Source of the DNA: Roseateles sp049532965
GTDB taxonomy: Bacteria; Pseudomonadota; Gammaproteobacteria; Burkholderiales; Burkholderiaceae_C
NCBI RefSeq assembly: GCF_049532965.1
Contig: NZ_CP186694.1
Coordinates: 5,580,001-5,644,000 of the forward strand
Direction: 5' to 3'
Length of the DNA: 64,000 nucleotides
Shown: piece by piece, positions 43,420-51,989 of the stretch
Layout: the number at the start of each line of letters is the position of its first letter
Numbering within the stretch: position 1 is the first letter of the stretch
Translations under genes and position numbers: made by a program
The notes under the pieces: model-generated
Databases searched by the model: none
What the model was told of the DNA's origin: nothing
What the model saw: the letters and a program-made list of their open reading frames with translations, nothing else

Positions 43420-44340
43420 ATGCAAGCGCTCCTCGACGCCCTCTCGACCTCGCCACGTCCCGCCGGTCCTTGCCGCGTCTTCCATGGGCGTGGCGGCTTG
43501 CACCCTGGCTGCGAGCAGTGGGCGTTGGACTTCTATCCACCGGTCTGGCTGCTCACGAGCTTCGCGCCGGTGCCCGAGGACGATCTCGCTCGCGTTGGCG
43601 AGGCGCTCGCTACGCGCTGGACCGAAGTCGCGCCCGGGGAGCCGCTCCACTGGGTCTTCCAGCATCGCGACGAGAACCGCCCCACCAACCGCCTGATGGC
43701 CGGCGCCGTGCCCGATGAGCATGTCATCGAGGAAGACGGCAGTCGCTTCCTCGTCCAACTGCTCCACGGCCAGAACCACGGCTTCTTCCTCGACATGGCC
43801 GAAGGCCGCCAGTGGGTGCGGCGTTGGGCGCAGTCGCATCCCGGTGGCCGGGTGCTGAACCTCTTTGCCTACACCTGCGCGTTCTCGGTCGTCGCGCTGC
43901 AGGCCGGTGCCGGCTCGGTGGAGAACTACGACATGGCCCGCGCGCCGCTTGCCGTCGGCCGGCGCAACCATCAGCTCAACGGCGTGCAGGACCGCGCCGC
44001 CTTCCACGCGCACGACATCTTCAACTCGTGGGGAAAGATCCGCCGCGGCGGTCCCTATGACCTCGTCGTGCTGGACCCGCCCAGCTTCCAGAAAGGCAGC
44101 TTCGTCGCCACCAAGGACTACGCGCGCCTGGCTCGCAAGCTCCCGGAGCTGCTCGCCCCCGGCGGCCATGCGCTGGTCTGCCTGAACACGCCGAAGCTCG
44201 GCACCGACTTCCTGCGCGAGACGCTCGCCATGGAAGCCCCGACGCTCGAGTTCATCGAACGCGTCGCCAATCCCGATACCTTCGCCGACGCGTCGCCAGA
44301 GCGCGCACTGAAAGTGCTGGTCTATCGCCAGCCGGGCTGA
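43420..44340 (+). CDS. RlmI-like class I SAM-dependent rRNA methyltransferase
   Basis: A 306-residue methyltransferase. The Rossmann domain has motif I VLNLFAYTCAFSVVALQAGAGSVENYDMA, the 23S-methyltransferase-type motif IV VVLDPPSFQKGSF, HDIFNSW and LLAPGGHALVCLNTPKL. These place it with the RlmI/RlmK/COG1092 enzymes that modify rRNA. The N-terminal 120 residues are less conserved, without a clear PUA domain. The precise rRNA position is unknown. It is a single gene between two long intergenic regions. Confidence 0.82.
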   Translation: MQALLDALSTSPRPAGPCRVFHGRGGLHPGCEQWALDFYPPVWLLTSFAPVPEDDLARVGEALATRWTEVAPGEPLHWVFQHRDENRPTNRLMAGAVPDEHVIEEDGSRFLVQLLHGQNHGFFLDMAEGRQWVRRWAQSHPGGRVLNLFAYTCAFSVVALQAGAGSVENYDMARAPLAVGRRNHQLNGVQDRAAFHAHDIFNSWGKIRRGGPYDLVVLDPPSFQKGSFVATKDYARLARKLPELLAPGGHALVCLNTPKLGTDFLRETLAMEAPTLEFIERVANPDTFADASPERALKVLVYRQPG

Positions 44341-44465
44341 ACGGCACCGCTCGGTCGCCCGACGGCTCGCCGCCTTCATTTCATCCGCTTCGTTCACCAG
44401 CTTCGCGAGGCGCGTCTCCCGTCCGCGCTGACAAGTCCTGGCTCCGGCCGTCCGTCCGCCGTCGA

Positions 44466-44498
44466 ATCAGGCAAGCCTTCCGGCGGATCAGGCAAGCC
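44466..44498 (+). repeat. 12-bp direct repeat upstream of the molybdenum hydroxylase
   Basis: ATCAGGCAAGCC occurs at 44466-44477 and again at 44487-44498, 21 bp apart (two helical turns). This could be a regulator site. The rest of the 334-bp gap 44341-44674 shows no gene, only GAGGAG before the next ATG. Confidence 0.45.
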
Positions 44499-44674
44499 GC
44501 GCCGGCGACGGACTTTCTAGACTGCACGTCGTTCCGGTGCAGCCCTCCCGCCGTCGTCAGGCAGCCATCCGATGGCGATGACCCCGGCGTGACGCGGGCC
44601 GACGCGACGCGCGATGTCGTCGATCACCTGCGCGCGCTTGCCGCCAACGATTCCCCCGCTTCGAGGAGCCAGCC

Positions 44675-45133
44675 ATGATTTCGTTCCGCCTGAACGGCCA
44701 GCCGCAACAAGTCGACGTGCCGGGCGACACGCCGGTGCTGTGGGTGCTGAGGGACTCGCTCGGGATGACCGGCACCAAGTTCGGCTGCGGCATCGCCGTC
44801 TGCGGCGCCTGCACCGTGCACATCGACGGCCAGCAGCGCCGCGCCTGCGTCACGCCGATCGAGTCCGTCGCCGGCCAGCAGATCACCACCATCGAGGCCA
44901 TCGGCGGCGACCGCATCGGCCAGGCCGTGCAGGACGCCTGGATCAGGCACGACGTCGTGCAGTGCGGCTACTGCCAGAGCGGCCAGATCATGGCCGCTGT
45001 GGCGCTGCTCAAGACCAATCCCAAGCCCAGCGACGCCGACATCGACGCCGCCATGAGTGCCAACCTCTGCCGCTGCGGCACCTACGTGCGGATCCATGCC
45101 GCCGTCAAGGACGCCGCCCAATCGCTCGCCTGA
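44675..45133 (+). CDS. 2Fe-2S subunit of a molybdenum hydroxylase (IorA-like)
   Basis: A 152-residue electron-transfer subunit. The plant-type ferredoxin cluster motif CGIAVCGACTVHIDGQ...C and the second cluster CGYCQSGQ...CRCGTY are complete. It passes electrons from the molybdopterin subunit encoded next. The two-gene form without an FAD subunit is characteristic of isoquinoline 1-oxidoreductase and aldehyde or N-heterocycle dehydrogenases that donate to a quinone or cytochrome. The start is preceded by GAGGAG. Confidence 0.94.
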   Translation: MISFRLNGQPQQVDVPGDTPVLWVLRDSLGMTGTKFGCGIAVCGACTVHIDGQQRRACVTPIESVAGQQITTIEAIGGDRIGQAVQDAWIRHDVVQCGYCQSGQIMAAVALLKTNPKPSDADIDAAMSANLCRCGTYVRIHAAVKDAAQSLA

Positions 45134-45143
45134 AGGAGCCGCC

Positions 45144-47411
45144 ATGCGACCCATGTTCCAGTACCTTCATGGCGGGCTGCCCGAAGCGCTCGCCGACGCT
45201 GCCGATGCAGGGCCCGCGTCTACCGGCCTGGGCCGGCGCGTGTTCCTGAAGATGAGCCTGGCCACCGGCTTCGCGCTGTACGCGACCGGCGGCACCGCGC
45301 AGGAGGCGGCGCAGGGCGCCACGGCCGGTGGATCCGCGCCCGGCGCGCCCGAACCGCTCAAGCCGTTCCAGCAGCCCTCGGCCTTTGTCGCGATCGACGG
45401 CGACGGCATCGTCACCGTCACGATCGGCAAGATCGAGTTCGGCCAGGGCGTGCAGACGGCGCTGCCGATGCTGGTCGCCGAGGAGATGGACGCCGACTGG
45501 AGCAAGGTGCGCTGCGAACTGGCGCCTGCCGGCGAGGCCTACAAGGATCCGTTCTTCCACATCCAGATGGTGGGCGGCTCCACCACCATGAAGGCGTCCT
45601 GGCAGCAGTACCGCGAGATCGGCGCCCGCATGCGCGCGATGCTGGTGGCGGCCGCGGCCCGGCAGCTCAACACGCCGGCCGCGCAGTTGCGGACCGAGTC
45701 GGGCAGCGTCGTCGCACCGGATGGCCGGCGCCTCGGCTACGGCATGCTGGCGCAGGCCGCGCTCGCCGAGCCGGTGCCTGCGTCGGTCACGCTCAAGCAG
45801 CCGTCGCAGTTCAAGCTGATCGGCAAGCCGGTGAACCGGCTCGATGCCCGGGCCAAGTCCAGCGGCCGCCAGGATTTCGGCATCGACGTCAAGCTGCCGG
45901 GACTGCGCACGGTGGTGATGGTCCACCCGCCGGTCTTCGGCGGTCGCGTGGCCCGCTTCGATGCCGCGCCCGCGCTGGCGGTGCCGGGCGTCGAGGAGGT
46001 GATCCAGGTGCCGCTGTGGGGCAACGCGACGGGATTGGCCATCGTCGCCAACGGCTTCTGGCCGGCCCGTAAGGCCCGCGAGCTGGTCAAGGTCGACTGG
46101 GACCTGAGCGGCCTGGAGCGCGTCGACAGCGCGGCGCAGCTGGAGCAGTTCCGCGCCTTGTCCCGGCAGCCCGGCGTGCCCGTCCAGAAGGCCGACACCT
46201 CGGCGCTGGGCAGTACGCCGGCGGCCGGTCTCATCACGGCGGAGTACACCTTCCCGTACCTCGCGCACACGCCGATGGAGCCGCTGAACTGCACCATCGA
46301 TTTCCGCGGCGACCGCTGCACGGTGTGGGTCGGATCGCAGTTCCAGACGGTGGACCAGGCCCAGATCGCCGGCGTGCTGGGCTTGAAGCCGGAGCAGGTC
46401 ACGCTCCACACGATGACCGCGGGCGGCGGCTTCGGCCGGCGGGCGACGCCGACATCGGACTACGTCGTCGAGGCGGCGCAGGTGGCCAAGGCGCGGCATG
46501 CCGCCGGCAAGACCGGCCCGGTGAAGATGATCTGGACCCGGGAGGACGACGTCCGCGGCGGTTACTACCGGCCGACGCACCTGCACCGGGTCGAGATCGC
46601 GCATGACCGCAAGGGCAAGGTGCTGGCGTGGAAGCATGTGATCGTGGGCCAGTCGATCACGATGGGGACGCCGTTCGCGGCCTTCATGGTGAAGAACGGG
46701 GCCGACGCGACGATGACCGAGGGCGTGGCGGAGAGCGCCTATCCGTTCCCGATCGCGCTGGAGGTCCACCATCCGAAGACCAATGTCCCGGTGTTGTGGT
46801 GGCGCTCGGTGGGCCACACGCACACGGCCTTCGTGATGGAGACGCTGGTCGACGAACTGGCGCGGGCTGGCAAGCTGGATCCCGTGGCGTATCGCCGGCA
46901 GCTGCTGGCCAAGCATCCGCGTCACGTCGCCGCGCTGGACCTGGCGGTCGACCGGTCCGGGTACGGCAAGGCGAAGCTGCCCAAGGGCCGCGCGTGGGGC
47001 GTGGCGGTGCACGAGTCGTTCAACACCGTGGTGGCCTATGTGGCCGAGGTCTCGATGAAGGAGGGCCGTCCGGTGGTTCACAAGGTGACGGCGGGGGTGC
47101 ACTGCAACCTGGCGGTCAACCCGCGCAGCATCGAGGCGCAGGTGCAGGGCGCGCTGGTGATGGGCATCGGCATGACGCTGCCGGGTGCCGCGATCACGCT
47201 GAAGCAGGGGGAGGTCGAGCAGAGCAATTGGCATGACTACCGTGTGCCGATCCATGTCGACGCTCCGCGGGTGGAGGTGCACCTCGTGCCCTCGGCGGAC
47301 CCGCCCACCGGCATGGGCGAATGCGGCGTGCCGCCGATCGCGCCAGCCATCGCGAACGCCGTGGCCGCGCTCACCGGCAAGCGCTGGCGCAGCCTGCCGT
47401 TCCCCGCCTGA
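45144..47411 (+). CDS. Molybdopterin-binding subunit of a molybdenum hydroxylase (IorB-like)
   Basis: A 755-residue catalytic subunit. A Tat-type segment (GLGRRVFLKMSLATGFALYATGG, about residues 30-52) suggests periplasmic export. Motifs include GQGVQTALPMLVAEEMDADW, MVGGSTTMKASWQQYREIGA, YTFPYLAHTPMEPLNC, TAGGGFGRRATPTSDYVVEAA, WTREDDVRGGYYRP, WRSVGHTHTAFVMETLVDEL and the C-terminal GMGECGVPPIAPAIANA with the conserved glutamate region. The start is decided by AAGGAG 6 nt upstream. The oxidised substrate (aldehyde or N-heterocycle) cannot be read from sequence. Confidence 0.92.
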   Translation: MRPMFQYLHGGLPEALADAADAGPASTGLGRRVFLKMSLATGFALYATGGTAQEAAQGATAGGSAPGAPEPLKPFQQPSAFVAIDGDGIVTVTIGKIEFGQGVQTALPMLVAEEMDADWSKVRCELAPAGEAYKDPFFHIQMVGGSTTMKASWQQYREIGARMRAMLVAAAARQLNTPAAQLRTESGSVVAPDGRRLGYGMLAQAALAEPVPASVTLKQPSQFKLIGKPVNRLDARAKSSGRQDFGIDVKLPGLRTVVMVHPPVFGGRVARFDAAPALAVPGVEEVIQVPLWGNATGLAIVANGFWPARKARELVKVDWDLSGLERVDSAAQLEQFRALSRQPGVPVQKADTSALGSTPAAGLITAEYTFPYLAHTPMEPLNCTIDFRGDRCTVWVGSQFQTVDQAQIAGVLGLKPEQVTLHTMTAGGGFGRRATPTSDYVVEAAQVAKARHAAGKTGPVKMIWTREDDVRGGYYRPTHLHRVEIAHDRKGKVLAWKHVIVGQSITMGTPFAAFMVKNGADATMTEGVAESAYPFPIALEVHHPKTNVPVLWWRSVGHTHTAFVMETLVDELARAGKLDPVAYRRQLLAKHPRHVAALDLAVDRSGYGKAKLPKGRAWGVAVHESFNTVVAYVAEVSMKEGRPVVHKVTAGVHCNLAVNPRSIEAQVQGALVMGIGMTLPGAAITLKQGEVEQSNWHDYRVPIHVDAPRVEVHLVPSADPPTGMGECGVPPIAPAIANAVAALTGKRWRSLPFPA

Positions 47412-47422
47412 TCGCTCTGCGT

Positions 47423-47528
47423 TGCTCCCTCTCCCGCTGGCGCGGGAGACCCCCAACTGCTCCCTTTCCCGCCGGCGCGAGAGCCCCCCAACTGCCCCCT
47501 CTCCCGCTAGCGTGAGAGCCCCCCAACT
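47423..47528. repeat. Tandem 34-35-bp degenerate repeats derived from module A
   Basis: Three head-to-tail units of about 35 bp (beginning CTGCTCCCTCTCCCGC, CTGCTCCCTTTCCCGC, CTGCCCCCTCTCCCGC, each ending in GAGxCCCCCAAC) lead into the full module A at 47530. Each keeps one half of the palindrome intact while the other has decayed. Confidence 0.75.
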
Positions 47529-47529
47529 T

Positions 47530-47755
47530 ACTCCCTCTCCCGCTTGCGGGAGAGGGCAGGGGTGAGGGTTCCCCAAGTGCCCACGGTGATGCTTTGCGAC
47601 GAGCCCCCTCACCCTCGCCCTCTCCCCCTCCCGGGGGCGAGGGGATGACCGCGGCGGCTCTCCCCCTCCAGGGGAGAGGGGATGACCGTGGCGGCTCCGT
47701 CCCGCGGACCTCTTACTCCCTCTCCCGCTTGCGGGAGAGGGCAGGGGTGAGGGTG
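47530..47755. repeat. Composite intergenic repeat, modules A-B-A, overlapping the end of leuD
   Basis: Module A at about 47531-47569 is followed by module B (CCACGGTGATGCTTTGCGAC onward) at 47581-47653, a short partial B (CTCCCCCTCCAGGGGAGAGG) at 47659-47690 and a second module A at 47716-47755. The last copy is inside the leuD reading frame. Confidence 0.88.
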
Positions 47756-48381
47756 GTGGAGAAGCGCCCGACGTCCTTGAGCCACGGCTGTGCGGCCCAA
47801 TGCCCCTTCGCGAAGGCCTCGATGCGATCCCGGTGCGTCAAGGACAGCCCGATCGCATCGAGTCCCTCGAGCAGCATCCGCCGATGCCGGTCCAGCATCT
47901 CAAAACGCGCCTCGACACCCCCCGCGCTGCGCAGCACCAGCGCATCAACGTCGATGGACACGCTGTTCCCCGGCACCCGGTCCGCTTCGTCCATGAGCCG
48001 CCGCACGTCCACCTCGGGCAGCGTCACGAGCAGCAGCCCGTTCCCCATCGCATTCGAATAGAAGATCTCCCCGAAGCCTGGCGCGACGATGGCGCGAATG
48101 CCGGCCTGCTGCAGTCCCCACACCGCATGCTCGCGGCTCGACCCGCAGCCGAAGTTGTTCCCGCCGATCAGCACCGACACGTCGCTGTACCCCGGCCGGT
48201 TCAACACGAAGCCCGGCCGCTCCCGTCCCTCGGCGTCGAAGCGCAGATCGTGCAGCAGCCCGTCGCGCAGCCCGCGCTTGTCGATCCCGCGCAGGAACTG
48301 CTTGGGCATGATCTGGTCGGTGTCGAGGTTCTCAAGACGCAGCGCCGCGGTGCGGCCTTCGACATGGCGGACGGGTTTCAT
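47713..48381 (-). CDS. leuD: 3-isopropylmalate dehydratase-type small subunit
   Basis: A 222-residue swivel-domain subunit. It has LENLDTDQIMPKQFLRG, VLIGGNNFGCGSSREHAVWGLQQAGIRAIVAPGFGEIFYSNAMGNGLL and the usual C-terminal half, all diagnostic of LeuD. With LeuC it interconverts 2- and 3-isopropylmalate. The final 14 residues (TTLTPALSRKRERE) and the TAA come from an intergenic repeat inserted at the 3' end, so the native C terminus was probably replaced. The start overlaps the leuC stop by 4 bp. Confidence 0.92.
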   Translation of the reverse strand: MKPVRHVEGRTAALRLENLDTDQIMPKQFLRGIDKRGLRDGLLHDLRFDAEGRERPGFVLNRPGYSDVSVLIGGNNFGCGSSREHAVWGLQQAGIRAIVAPGFGEIFYSNAMGNGLLLVTLPEVDVRRLMDEADRVPGNSVSIDVDALVLRSAGGVEARFEMLDRHRRMLLEGLDAIGLSLTHRDRIEAFAKGHWAAQPWLKDVGRFSTTLTPALSRKRERE

Positions 48382-49868
48382 CGGACGGCTCCCTCGGCGG
48401 TCAGCGGGGCGAGATGGCGGACGTCGGTCAGGCAACCGGTCACCGCCGCGGCCGCGGCCATGGCGGGGCTCATCAGGTGGGTGATGGCCCCCCGGCCCTG
48501 GCGGCCTTCGAAGTTGCGATTGGTGGTCGAGGCGCAGCGCACCCCGTCGGCGAGCACGTCGTCGTTCATCGCCAGGCACATCGAGCACCCCGGCTGGCGC
48601 CATTCAGCCCCGGCCGCCAGGAACACCCGATCCAGGCCTTCCGCCTCCGCCATCGCCCGCACGGCGCCCGAGCCCGGCACGACCATCGCGCGCACGCCCG
48701 CAGCGACCCGGCGGCCCCGCAGCACGGCGGCCGCGGCGCGCAGGTCCTCGATGCGGCCATTGGTGCAGGAGCCGATGAACACATGCTGGATCGGCGTGCC
48801 GGCCACGGCCTCGCCAGCGCTCAGCCGCGTGTAGCGCAACGCGCGCTCCGCCGCGGCGCGGGCGGGGCCGTCCTCCATCCGCGCGGGATCCGGGATGTGG
48901 CCGTCGATGGCGATCACCTGGTCCGGACTCGTTCCCCAGGTCACTTGCGGCGTGACCTCGCGCGCATCGACGTGGAACTCGACGTCGAAGACCGCGGCCG
49001 GGTCGCTCCGCAGCGTGCGCCAATGCGCCAGCGCCGGTTGACGCCATGCGCCGGCCAGATCCGGGCTGCGGGCCAGTACATAGTTGATGGCAGCCGCATC
49101 GGGCGCAATCAGCGCACCGCGCGCGCCCGCTTCCACGGCCATGTTGCACAGCGTGAAGCGCGCCTCGACCGACAGCGCGTCGATCGCCTGGCCGCAGAAC
49201 TCCACCACATAGCCGCGCGCGCCCTGCGCGCCGATGCGGCCGATGATTGCGAGGATCAGATCCTTCGCGGTGCAACCTTCTGAAAGCCGTCCGTCGACGC
49301 GGATGCGCATGTCCTTCGCGATGCGGTAGACCAGCGTCTGCGTCGCCAGCACGTGCTCGACTTCCGTCGTCCCGATGCCGAAGCCCAATGCGCCCAGTGC
49401 CCCGTAGGTCGTCGTGTGGCTGTCGCCGCAGATCACGACCATGCCGGGCCGGATCATGCCGTGCTCGGGTGCCACCACATGCTCGATGCCCTGCGCCGCA
49501 TCGGTCGTGTCGAACAGCCGGATGCCATGCCGCTCGCAGTTGGCCTTCAGGTTGCTCGCCTGCAGCGCCGACGGCGGGTCGGCGATCACGCGCAGCGACG
49601 CGGCCACCGGATGCGTCGGGATGATGTGGCTCACCACCGCGACGTTCTGCCCCGGCATCGGCACGCCACGGCCCTGCTCGTGCAAGCCGGTGAACGCTTG
49701 CGGGCTGGTGTACTCGTTCATCAGGTGAAGGTCGCAGAACAGCAGCACGTTCTGCTCGTCCAGCTCGGCCACCGTGTGGCTGTCGACCAGCTTGCGATAT
49801 AGCGTGCGCGGAGCCGCCAGCGAGGCGGCCGTGCTGGAGGGGATGTTGCCTTGCGGAAGCGCGGTCAT
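48378..49868 (-). CDS. leuC: 3-isopropylmalate dehydratase-type large subunit
   Basis: A 496-residue aconitase-family enzyme. It has CGDSHTTTYGALGALGFGIGTTEVEHVLATQTL and 4Fe-4S ligands in FIGSCTNGRIEDL and CSMCLAMN, with SPAMAAAAAVTG at the end. It is about 25 residues longer than the usual biosynthetic LeuC, mostly through the N-terminal extension. No leuB or leuA is adjacent; instead it is coupled to a dehalogenase-type hydrolase and lies next to a LysR gene. It may therefore be a second, catabolic isomerase/hydratase and not the leucine-pathway copy. Confidence 0.92.
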   Translation of the reverse strand: MTALPQGNIPSSTAASLAAPRTLYRKLVDSHTVAELDEQNVLLFCDLHLMNEYTSPQAFTGLHEQGRGVPMPGQNVAVVSHIIPTHPVAASLRVIADPPSALQASNLKANCERHGIRLFDTTDAAQGIEHVVAPEHGMIRPGMVVICGDSHTTTYGALGALGFGIGTTEVEHVLATQTLVYRIAKDMRIRVDGRLSEGCTAKDLILAIIGRIGAQGARGYVVEFCGQAIDALSVEARFTLCNMAVEAGARGALIAPDAAAINYVLARSPDLAGAWRQPALAHWRTLRSDPAAVFDVEFHVDAREVTPQVTWGTSPDQVIAIDGHIPDPARMEDGPARAAAERALRYTRLSAGEAVAGTPIQHVFIGSCTNGRIEDLRAAAAVLRGRRVAAGVRAMVVPGSGAVRAMAEAEGLDRVFLAAGAEWRQPGCSMCLAMNDDVLADGVRCASTTNRNFEGRQGRGAITHLMSPAMAAAAAVTGCLTDVRHLAPLTAEGAVR

Positions 49869-50881
49869 GCCAGGTCCTTCGTCGACTCGTGGGGATCGTC
49901 AGCGCCGAGGTCGTCAGCGCCGAGGTCGTCAGCGCCGAGGAACGGCAAGACGCGGTCCATCAACAGCGCGGGCGCTTCCTCAGGGATGTAATGGCCGCAG
50001 GGCAGGGGCTCGCCTCGCACATCGTCGGCCACGCGGCACCACAGCGCCAATGGATCGAAGCAGCGATGCACCACCCCCTGCGCGCCCCACAGCACCAGCA
50101 GCGACATTGGCAGCGTCCGGCCGGCGGCACGGTCCTCGCGGTCGTGCACAAGATCGATGCCGGCGCTGGCGCGGTAGTCCTCGCACAGGCCGTGCGCGGT
50201 GCCAGGCAGTGCCAGGCAGCGCGTGTACTCGGACAGCGCCAAGGGATCGAACGGCGCCAGCCCTGCGCTGCGGCGACCCATCACGTCGCGGATGTAGGCG
50301 CCCGGGTCGGCCTCGATCAGGCGCTCGGGCAGCGGCGCCGGCTGGATCAGGAAGAACCAGTGCCAGTAGGCGCGGGCGAAGTCGTCGTTGGCGCCTTCAT
50401 ACATGTCCAGCGTCGGTGCGATGTCCAGCAGCACCATCCGGCGCACCGCGGACGGCGCATCCATCGCCAGGCGATGAGCGACGCGTGCGCCGCGATCGTG
50501 AGCCAGCACGTCGAAGCGCTCGTGACCGAGATGCCGCATCACGGCCAGCATGTCGGCCGCCATCGCCCGCTTGCTGTAGGCGGCGTGATCGCCGCGCACA
50601 TCGACGTCGCGCGGCTTCGACGAGTCGCCATACCCGCGCAGGTCGGCCGCGACGACGGTGAAGCGCGCAGCCAGCGCCGGCGCGACCTTGTGCCAGATCG
50701 CGCGGGTCTGCGGATGGCCGTGCAGCAGCAGTAGCGCCGGCCCTGAGCCGCCCATCGTGACAGGGATGCGGACACCGTCGGCGCCAGGAACGCTGAGGTG
50801 GTCGAACCCCGGGTACAGCGCCTGGAGCGCGCGGGACGCGGCATGGGCGCCGTCGGCGCGGGTATCGAGGAGCGTAGACAT
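49865..50881 (-). CDS. Alpha/beta hydrolase, haloacetate dehalogenase-like
   Basis: A 338-residue hydrolase. Oxyanion HGHPQTRAIWHK, the motif RGYGDSSKP, nucleophile Asp in VLAHDRGARVAHRLA and catalytic His in CGHYIPEEAP match the fluoroacetate/haloacetate dehalogenase group; the paired arginines RGAR after the nucleophile are consistent with carboxylate binding. The C terminus carries a repeat GADDLGADDLGADD made by three 15-bp units. It is the first gene of a hydrolase-leuC-leuD operon divergent from a LysR gene. The substrate is not established. Confidence 0.82.
   Translation of the reverse strand: MSTLLDTRADGAHAASRALQALYPGFDHLSVPGADGVRIPVTMGGSGPALLLLHGHPQTRAIWHKVAPALAARFTVVAADLRGYGDSSKPRDVDVRGDHAAYSKRAMAADMLAVMRHLGHERFDVLAHDRGARVAHRLAMDAPSAVRRMVLLDIAPTLDMYEGANDDFARAYWHWFFLIQPAPLPERLIEADPGAYIRDVMGRRSAGLAPFDPLALSEYTRCLALPGTAHGLCEDYRASAGIDLVHDREDRAAGRTLPMSLLVLWGAQGVVHRCFDPLALWCRVADDVRGEPLPCGHYIPEEAPALLMDRVLPFLGADDLGADDLGADDPHESTKDLA
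49896..49940 (-). repeat. 15-bp in-frame tandem repeat, three copies
   Basis: TCGTCAGCGCCGAGG is repeated three times without a change inside the hydrolase gene, giving the peptide repeat GADDL. The lack of divergence suggests a recent slippage event. Confidence 0.9.
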
Positions 50882-50889
50882 GCGGCGAT

Positions 50890-50923
50890 TCTGGAAGTGA
50901 ATCGAGCGCACATAATTTCCAGA
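50890..50923. promoter_or_regulatory. Inverted repeat between LysR gene and hydrolase operon
   Basis: TCTGGAA (50890-50896) and TTCCAGA (50917-50923) form a perfect 7-bp inverted repeat in the 73-bp divergent spacer. It is a plausible operator for the LysR regulator. Confidence 0.5.
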
Positions 50924-50954
50924 TCGGCAGTTCTTTCGTTCCTGGAGTTCACCA

Positions 50955-51878
50955 ATGGATGGCTTCTCCGACCTCGCCTTCTTCTCGCTGCTGGTGAAGC
51001 AGGGCAGCCTGGCCGCGGCGGCGCAGCAACTGGGCGTGACACCGCCCGCGGTCAGCAAGCGGCTCGCCGCGATCGAGCGCCGGCTCGGGGTGCGGCTGCT
51101 GCAGCGCACGACCCGCCGCATCGGGCTCACGCCCGAGGGCGAGACCTATCTCGTCGACGGCGCGCGCGTGCTCGAGGAACTGGAAGCGCTGGAGCGCACC
51201 GTCGCCGGCAGCCGCGCGGCGCCCAAGGGCCTGGTGCGCGTCGCGGCGAGCTTTGGCTTCGGACGGAAGCACGTTGCTCCGGCGCTGTCGCGATTCGCGC
51301 GCCAGTTCCCCGACGTCGAGGTGCAGCTCGAGCTGACCGATCGCCCCGTCAATCTCATCGAGCAGGGCCTGGACCTGCAAGTGCACGTCGGGGTGCCGCC
51401 GGATGCGCGCCTGACCGCACGCCTGCTGGCGCGCAACCGGCGGGTGCTGTGCGCCTCGCCCGCCTACCTCAAGCGCGCCGGCGAGCCGGCGTCGCCGCGC
51501 GAACTCAGCCGGCACGCCTGCCTGTTCATCCGCGAGCGGGACGAGACCTATGGCACCTGGCACTTCCAGCAGGGCGCGCGCAAGGAAACGGTGAAGGTCC
51601 GCGGTCCGCTGGCCGCCAACGATGGTGAAAGCGTGCTCGCCTGGGGACTCGACGGCCACGGCGTGTTGATGCGCTCGCTGTGGGAGGCGGCGCCGATGCT
51701 CCGCTCGGGGCGGCTGAGGCCCGTGCTCGTCGACTGGGCATTGCCGCCCGCGGACATTCACCTGATCTATCCCCCACGCGCGCAGTTGTCGGCGAAGACG
51801 CGCGCGCTGGTGGACTTCCTGCTGGCGCGCTTCGAGCCGCATCGCAAGGGCGACGCCGGCGACGACGGGCGCTGGTGA
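50955..51878 (+). CDS. LysR-family transcriptional regulator
   Basis: A 307-residue regulator. The N-terminal winged helix (FFSLLVKQGSLAAAAQQLGVTPPAVSKRLAAIERRLGVRLLQRTTRRIGLTPEG) and a LysR effector domain with VASFGFGRKHVAPALSRFARQFPDVEVQLELTD are clear. It is divergent from the hydrolase-leuC-leuD operon and probably controls it in response to a pathway intermediate, the usual LysR logic. Confidence 0.95.
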   Translation: MDGFSDLAFFSLLVKQGSLAAAAQQLGVTPPAVSKRLAAIERRLGVRLLQRTTRRIGLTPEGETYLVDGARVLEELEALERTVAGSRAAPKGLVRVAASFGFGRKHVAPALSRFARQFPDVEVQLELTDRPVNLIEQGLDLQVHVGVPPDARLTARLLARNRRVLCASPAYLKRAGEPASPRELSRHACLFIRERDETYGTWHFQQGARKETVKVRGPLAANDGESVLAWGLDGHGVLMRSLWEAAPMLRSGRLRPVLVDWALPPADIHLIYPPRAQLSAKTRALVDFLLARFEPHRKGDAGDDGRW

Positions 51879-51989
51879 TCGGGTCCTCCCCTTGGGCCAT
51901 CCGCAAAGAGCCCGCGCCTGACGCGGGCGGTCCAGGAGATGGCAACATGCCGCCTTCGTCCGCAAGGCGCGCCACTCCAGAAGAACTCC

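Noticed and set aside
45105..47612. 835-codon minus-strand open frame
   Set aside because: It is a shadow of the molybdenum hydroxylase large subunit, rich in Arg/His/Gln, with no recognisable domain.
47423..47755. CRISPR-like array
   Set aside because: Units are palindromic, adjacent without unique spacers and related to dispersed intergenic repeats; no cas genes are present.
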